Below the pieces are notes generated by a model, which saw only the letters and a list, made by a program, of their open reading frames with translations, had not been told where the DNA came from and did no database searches. The position numbers and the translations under genes were made by a program. Below, piece after piece: positions 58,319 to 64,000 of a DNA stretch of 64,000 nucleotides (positions are counted from its first letter, which is position 1; the number at the start of each line of letters is the position of its first letter). The DNA comes from Lunularia cruciata (lineage: Eukaryota > Streptophyta > Marchantiopsida > Lunulariales > Lunulariaceae), in assembly GCA_948567375.1 (NCBI GenBank), contig OX419758.1, positions 45,141,001 to 45,205,000 of the forward strand, given 5' to 3'.

Positions 58319-60298
58319 ATTGTTGGAGTGACTAGCATAGACCACCACAAATTCCTTCCCCTCATCTTCTTGTTGGGTGATAATTGCTCCAAGCCCAACA
58401 TGCTCCAATCAATATGGACTGAGAATAGGCATCCTCTAATTAGTCTCATAGGGATAATGGTAGACATCAACCTTTGTTCCACAAAATCTCTATAAAGGCT
58501 CCCTCTAGCTCTTCTTTCCAAAACCACTCTTGTGTAAGCTTGGTCAGCTTTGTCAAGGCCTTGGCAATTACATTAAATCATCTAACCTATCAATGATATA
58601 ACTTTGCCAATCTAAAGAATGCATTCTACTCATATCTATAGGCAAAGGAATATGTGGAATAGTCTCCACCTTGGTCTATTGAACACCATGTCTACCAAGG
58701 TAGATAGTGTGACCCAAATACTATTATAAGAATCTACACTTCTCAAGATTTAATTTTAGTCCATGAGATCCTAATCTCTCAAACATCTCCAACAAGTGCC
58801 TCTCATGCTCCTCCATAATAGCATTGTAGGCCAAAATTTCATCAACATAACATTTAGCAAATCCAATCATACTTAGATCTTGTCCATATCTCTTTGCAAC
58901 TTAGTAAGAATGATCTTTAACCCAAATGGTAAGAACCACTACTAGTACAATACATCCTTAACATGAGGATCAATAATCCAAAATATTATCTTAGACTTGT
59001 CTTCCTTCTTGATCAACAACTTATGAGATCTTACTTAAAGATCCAAAGTATTGAAGACCTTTGCATGCCTATTGCATCAAAGATTTCCCCATCATAGGCA
59101 TAACATACCGATCAACCCTAATTTTTTGGTTGATAAAACAATAATATCCACATGTTTTCCTATTTGTGTAGTTGTCATGCATATCCTTCTTGGCTAGCAT
59201 CACTATAGTTGAAACATATTCTCCATGTGAAATCCTTGCCAAAACAACCTCAAAAAGGTCTTGACTCAAACTCTAAATCAAGGTTCTCTCCATGTCATTA
59301 TATATGTATGGTCTATGTGTTCTTTTTCCTTCATGAAAGTGGGAAAGAACTACGTGGAGGAAGACAACAACCGTATTTTTTACTTTGCCAATAACTTCCA
59401 CTATCTCCTTTTAAGTGCTTGGCATATCCGATCTAATTTAAGCACTACTCACAATGTTTGATCTTTGAGCCTCTTATGTTGCTAATTAGCACAATGTGTG
59501 AATACAAGAAAAATCTAGAGATGAGAGGAGATAATGAGCAAAGAATTAGGACTTTTTAGGTAGATAACATGAAGCAAAAAAGTGGGTAGGATTTACTGCC
59601 AAGAGAGTATTGAAAGAAGATGCGTGGTAAGGTTATTCTTACATTTCAAGCTCACTAGGGATCAATTCTTAAAGGTATGGACTTGATAATGGTTCCGGAT
59701 CACCACCCATAAAAAAAATTAAATGCCATCCTCTAAACTATATGGTAATGTATGATAAATATAGGGTTGTTGAAAAACTAGTGCATCACTAATGAGCTCA
59801 ACACAAATACCAAATCCCTTTGAAGCACCTAAATCCTTCATGTTAAAGGCAAAAAACTTATGTAGCTCCTCAAGAACTTCCAAACTCTGTATCTCTTTCC
59901 TCTTGTAAGCTTGGGTCCAATGTTTGGCTTGAAAGTATCCCTTGTAAATTGTAGAGATGGAAGATACATTGATTGATTTCTACACCAAGACCTTGGAAGC
60001 AATATTGTCATGCCTCCAAATGCTAGAATCCATAACCTTAGAGCAAAAAACTCACTTCATTTTGGCCAAAAGCTCCACATGACCTTTAGTTATGTCCCAA
60101 GTAGACCATGCTCACTTGGATGTACCCCAAGTAGACCTTGCTTATTTTTACTCATTGGTTATGTTCTATGAATACCATGCTTACATGACATGCCACCCCA
60201 ACATGCTTAAACCATCACGATAAGCATAAAGCTCATAAGTATTTGAGTAGTGTTGCTTAACAAGCACATCCTACATTGCTTAAAACATTCAAGTCAAG
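58319..60298 (-). pseudogene. H: gypsy protease end, RT and RNase H start
   Basis: Same family as element I. 59069-59269 reads VVLARISHGEYVSTIVMLAK and INQKIRVDRYVMPM (RT N-terminus). Near 58860-58740, FAKCYVDEILAY, MEEHERHLLEMFERLGSHGL and KLNLEKCRF; the box is Y-V-D-E in place of Y-V-D-D. RNase H begins LEHVGLGAIITQQEDEGKEF and ends SNNSI at the border of G, to resume at 53386. The protease part (59900-60298) only aligns at DNA level to 10660-10960. It is cut at 60298 next to a tandem array. Confidence 0.85.
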
Positions 60299-60304
60299 TA
60301 GTTT

Positions 60305-60940
60305 GACAAACCTTATTTCACAAATGATTGATGAGTGGTTTGATTTTGACAAACTACACTAGAACTTATTTGTTGCCAATTTGATCCTCTATACCTCTTT
60401 CTAAATTTGGTCAACCTCTGCTAACTTTGTAAGTATTAACCCTAACTAAATAATTCAAGTGGATAGGAACCTCTAAATTTAGCCAAACTAGCCTCTTGAA
60501 CACCAAGTGTTTTTGGTTCTTAGGTTCAAACCTTATTTCACACATTATTGATGAGTGGTTTGATTTTGACAAACTACACTAAAACTTATTTGTTGCCAAT
60601 TTGATCCTCTATACCTCTTTGTAAATTTGGTCAACCTTTGCCAAATTTGTAAGGATTAACCCTAACAAAATTATTCAAGTGGATAGGAGCCTCTAAATTT
60701 AGCCAAACTAGCCTCTTGAACACCAAATTTTGTTGGTTCTTAGGTTCAAACCTTATCTCACACATTATTGATGAGTGGTTTGATTTTGACAAACTACACT
60801 AGAACTTATTTGTTGCCAATTTAATCCTCCATACCTCTTTATAAATTTGGTCAACCTCTGCCAAATTTGTAAGGATTAACCCTAACTAAATAATTCAAGT
60901 GGATAGGAGCCTCTAAATTTAGCCAAACTAGCCTCTTGAA
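60305..60940. repeat. 220-bp tandem array, 2.9 copies
   Basis: ccttat(t/c)tcaca recurs at 60311, 60531 and 60751, an exact 220-bp spacing. Units hold gatgagtggtttgattttga, caaactacactagaacttat, ttgttgccaattt, and aattcaagtggatagga. The third copy stops after about 190 bp at the first base of element D (60941). Confidence 0.95.
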
Positions 60941-61076
60941 TGTAATACTCCGAGGACAAGAGAAGAGAAAAAACACAGATTGCACACTCAAACATTTGAT
61001 GCTCCAAGGGAGCATCTTCTCTTTATTATATAGACAAAGAGGATCTCCTCCAAGGAAGCTCCACCATAAGATTAGG
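60941..61076 (-). repeat. Element D 3' LTR, terminal part only
   Basis: Matches bases ~515-651 of LTR A, including TATA-like tattatatagacaaagagg and gagaagagaaaaaacacagattgcacactc. The first ~440 bp of the LTR are missing. Confidence 0.85.
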
Positions 61077-61394
61077 GACATGGAACATTGGATGGATCTT
61101 CATGTGTTGTAGGAGCTTGAGGTGATAGGCCACAGCAATTTGACAAAGAATGGGAAAAGGCTCAATAAAAAAAGATCTTAGCTTGCAAGGGCTAAATAAT
61201 GTGAGGTTGGTTGTTGATAGCCAAACTTGATCTCCCACTTGGAACTCCATGTGCTTATGGTGTGCATTGGCATATTTCTTTTGTCAATTTTTGGCAATCT
61301 ACAACCTATTTTTGGCATTCTCCATGCCTTGTTGGATTCTCAAAACAAAAGAGTTGATATCATTAACCGTAGTAGTCACCAGATGGATCTTCAT
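61040..61394 (-). pseudogene. Element D integrase C-terminal domain
   Basis: MEFQVGDQVWLSTTNLTLFS, PCKLRSFFIEPFPILCQIAV and AYHLKLLQHMKIHPMFHVPN, the usual gypsy integrase tail. At HVPN it passes without a break into LTR sequence (MVELPWRRSSLSI). No chromodomain follows. Confidence 0.85.
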
Positions 61395-61980
61395 CAAGCT
61401 CTAAGGTGTGAAAGGATGCTCACCATATATGAAGAAGAATGGTGTGACTTGGGTGGAGACATTTACTGAATTATTGTAGGCAAATTCCACCAATGGAAGT
61501 AAAGTGTCCCACCTCTCTTGATCATCTAAGGTGAAGCCCCAAAGCATATCTCCAATAGTGCAATTAGCTCGCTCTGTTTGGCCATCTGTTTGTGGATGGT
61601 AAGCCATGGACATGGCCAATTTGGTTTTGAAGAAACCAAAGAGTGTTCTACAAAATAGACTAGTAAATTGAGTGCCTCTATCAACGTTGAGCACTCAAGA
61701 TAGCCCATGGTGAGAGAAGATTGCATCTAAGTTCATCTGAGCTAGTTGTGGAGCCATCACATCCATGGTGGTAGGGCATACATGAATCATTTTTCTGAGT
61801 TGGTCAACAAATACTATGATGGAATCAAACCCTAAGGTGGTCTTGGGCAACTCATAACTAGATCCAGACTCACCTATTCCCAACATTGCGCAGGAGTAGG
61901 AGGAGTTGCAAGAGTCATGCATGAGCTTGATTAGAGGCTTTGTTCTATTCACAAAGTAGGTAGCTCCAAACATATTCTAT
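61395..61980 (-). pseudogene. Element D integrase core
   Basis: 61695-61973 has DSIIVFVDQLRKMIHVCPTT. 61401-61694 has LNVDRGTQFTSLFCRTLFGF, AYHPQTDGQTERANCTIGDM and EFAYNNSVNVSTQVTPFFFI. All three acids of the D,D-35-E triad can be read (VFVDQ, NVDRG, GQTERAN). A frameshift lies at about 61695. Confidence 0.9.
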
Positions 61981-62992
61981 CACATTGTTGCTCATCTTGG
62001 GCCAATAGTAATGTTGTTGCATCCAAGGTCGTGTCTACTCCAACATGACATGCAATGGCAGAATCATGACATTCTACTAAGATAGTGTTGTGTAATTTTA
62101 GGGCATTCAAGATCCATAATTTACCATCACAAAAAGTGAATCTTTGGTTGTTGGTGATGCCTTGGATGATTGAGATCCTACAATCTATGGATTTGTTTTT
62201 GTAGCAGGTAGAATCTTTGGCCAGAATTCAAGGTTCATCTTGACCTCTGCCACCAAATTGTTTGCCATTGGCATTCGAGTGAATGCATCTGCAAGTTGCT
62301 TCTTGCTTTGCACATAGGTGATTGTCATGTTGAATCATTGTCGCTACTCTGCCAACTAAATCTGGCAATGAGATAGATCTTTTTGTGTCTCAAGGTAGAC
62401 TAGAGGTTTGTGGTCTATCTCCATTACAAATGCCTTCTCACCAAGATAATGCTTCTAATGCTTGGTTGCAAGGTCAATGACTAGCTCTTCTTGCTCTATG
62501 GGGTGATAATTTCATTCTCCCGGTAACAACTTTTGAGAGAAGTATGCAATTGGATGCCACCTATCATGCCACTCTTATTGTAGGCCAACCCCTATTGCTA
62601 TGCCTGATGCATTGGTAGCCAATTTGATTGGATGTTTTGGGTCATACCATTTCAAGATTGGTGCATGTAGCAAGGTATTTCAATTCTTGAAAGGCTAGCT
62701 CTTGTGAGGTTCCCCATATCCACTTCTTCCCCTTGACAAGTAGTGTTGTTAAAGGATGTGCCACCTTGGAGAAGTCCTTGACAAACGGATGATAGAACCC
62801 GCATAAACCCTAAACCCTAAACCTTGTCAAGAAGCTCTTGAGTTGAGTCTGATCTTTTCGAGTGCTCTATTTTTGAATGACCTCTATTTTATCGATTAAT
62901 ACTTAGATACCCTTTGCGCTTACTCTATGACCCAACTAATCTACTTCAGACTTGCCAAACTTGCACTTTGAGATTTTGGTGTACAAATGATT
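61981..62992 (-). pseudogene. Element D RNase H and integrase zinc-binding domain
   Basis: Decayed by stops and frameshifts. Visible: FHPFVKDFSKVAHPLTTLLV-like sequence with KGKKWIWG (about 62800-62700), a TNAS.IAIGV-like RNase H start, MEIDHKPL near 62420, and HDSAIACHVGVDTTLDATTL (about 62070-62020), the H-H part of the integrase zinc domain. The CCCTAAA-like run at 62806-62822 is part of this coding sequence. Confidence 0.75.
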
Positions 62993-63853
62993 CTATCTTA
63001 AAATCTGGAGGACTTCTTGTAGATGTTGTTTGTGTTTAGTCATTGTCCTACTATATGCTAAGATATCATCTAGGAAGAAAATAATAAACTTATCCAAATA
63101 TGGCCAAAATATGTCATTAATAAGACTCATGAAGGTGGCAGGTGTATTGGTGAGGCCAAATGGCATCACAAGGTTCTTGAAGTGGCCATACTTGGTTTGA
63201 AAGGAAATTTTGTATACATCTTCCTCTACACTTTGGATTTGATTGTAACCACTCCGCAAGTCCAGTTTGGTGAAGTGTTTTTTTCCATTGAGTTCATCAA
63301 ACATGTCACCCATGCGGAGTAAAGGGTATTTGTTCTTCACTGTTTGTTGATTGAGGCCTCGATAGTCAATGCACATGTGCATGGTACCGTCCTTCTTCTT
63401 CACAAACAAGACAAGAGCCCCGTATGGTGATATGCTAGGTTGAATAAACCCTTTTTGTAGCATATCTTCAATTTGAGCCTTACACTCCAACTCCTGAGGA
63501 GATAGAAAATATGGGGCCTTACAAGGAAGTGTCTTCCCTAGAAGTATCTTAATTTTATGATCTTCTCTCCTTTTTGGTGGTAATCTTGAAGGTAGATCAT
63601 CTAGGAAGATATCTTGAAACTGTTTTACCACATCCTTCAATTTCTCAGGAATTTGCCCATCAAGTTGTGCACTTTGGACTTTTGTTATTAGATCCAAGAA
63701 ACATCTATCTATCTTATAGATAGTTGTTGTTCTTGAGGCATAGAGAGGCAATTTTTGCCTATGTGCTTTTTCTTTAGCCCTAATGATTTCCATTGGCAAG
63801 TGCTCACTACTTTCTTCCTCCAATCTACCATAGGGCTGTATTGCTCCATCCAA
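62993..63853 (-). pseudogene. Element D reverse transcriptase (longest open frame)
   Basis: 286 codons, the longest uninterrupted frame in the window. Domains: PR-RT linker (residues 1-95), [87 protein letters not shown] and [10 protein letters not shown] with both catalytic Asp (FLDD at 63065-63076). It stops at QILR-stop, just before the thumb. About the first 30 residues are out of frame with the real protease end ([14 protein letters not shown]), so the apparent start is not a true start. Confidence 0.9.
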
Positions 63854-64000
63854 GGCATGCCTAAGATTGCATCATAACAAGCTTATTGTATCACTCGCCA
63901 CTCAATTACTTCTTGATATTCTCCTACAAAGAGTGTTACCCTTCTAGATAACAACTCAATCTTCTCTATTTGCCCATTAGGTAACTCTACCTCTTTGCTC
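63854..64000 (-). pseudogene. Element D protease end
   Basis: [12 protein letters not shown] in the RT frame, and in the next frame [19 protein letters not shown], the protease C-terminal landmark (about 63875-63815). Stops precede it. The D-S/T-G part lies at or beyond the window edge. Confidence 0.7.

Larger units (their letters stand above)
60941..64000 (-). mobile_element. D: Ty3/gypsy element running off the right edge
   Basis: Minus-strand order PR, RT, RNase H, IN, then the last ~135 bp of an LTR of family A/B/C ending tgtaatactcc at 60941. Its 5' LTR and gag lie outside. Its insertion cut the 220-bp array. The integrase end is joined directly to the LTR middle (about 61077), so the start of the 3' LTR is deleted. 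Confidence 0.85.

Noticed and set aside
62804-62823. Two CCCTAAA units, like plant telomere repeat
   Set aside because: Only two units, lying within the decayed RNase H coding sequence of element D; no longer interstitial telomere array.

Overview
No host gene was recognised in this window. It looks like repeat-dense plant nuclear DNA: very AT-rich, with no operons, rRNA or tRNA seen. It is filled with old, nested and mostly broken LTR retrotransposons of both superfamilies (Ty3/gypsy and Ty1/copia), plus one decayed hAT-like DNA transposon. The density of old gypsy copies, the deep nesting and the rarity of open frames suggest a large slow-turnover genome such as a conifer or other gymnosperm. 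That assignment is inference; there is no lineage marker here.

Layout. 1-651: gypsy LTR (family A/B/C/D). About 2.9-4.2 kb and 15.0-15.3 kb: two halves of a plus-strand coiled-coil ORF pseudogene (J), split by a degraded gypsy element (I, about 4.2-15.0 kb, plus strand). A TSD-flanked, minus-strand ORF-bearing element (K, 5818-9674) is nested inside I. 15.3-19.3 kb: unassigned AT-rich DNA. 19.3-20.0 kb: an LTR of family E. 21.6-25.6 kb: hAT-like transposase pseudogene (minus) between two arrays of one ~150-bp repeat. 28.9-36.3 kb: a copia element (minus) with both LTRs, PBS and PPT, carrying two gypsy solo LTRs (B, C); C itself carries a 1.84-kb deletion relative of K. 38.0-43.1 kb: gypsy element E (minus, Athila/Tat-like) with LTR, IN, RNase H, RT, PR and gag. 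49.95-51.6 kb: gag/PR fragment F of the same family, interrupted by solo LTR L1. 52.8-60.3 kb: gypsy H (same family as I), interrupted in its RNase H by G, a structurally complete chromovirus with two LTRs and a perfect TSD. 60.3-60.94 kb: 220-bp tandem array, cut by gypsy element D (minus), which runs off the right edge.

The strongest structural results are exact insertion junctions. Perfect 5-bp target duplications frame K (TTTTA), its 1.84-kb relative (CACCT), solo LTR B (TGTGG), solo LTR L1 (CATTA) and element G (ATTGA). These give a relative order: copia, then B and C, then the K relative inside C; H, then G; F, then L1; J, then I, then K.

The candidate for something undescribed is the K/J group. 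K is a TG...TA element with a 5-bp TSD and no pol genes. It carries one long (about 770-codon) decayed ORF with an N-terminal conserved block and a long coiled coil. The 1.84-kb relative has the same termini and ends its residual ORF at the same C-terminal sequence and stop, and J encodes a homologous protein on the other strand.
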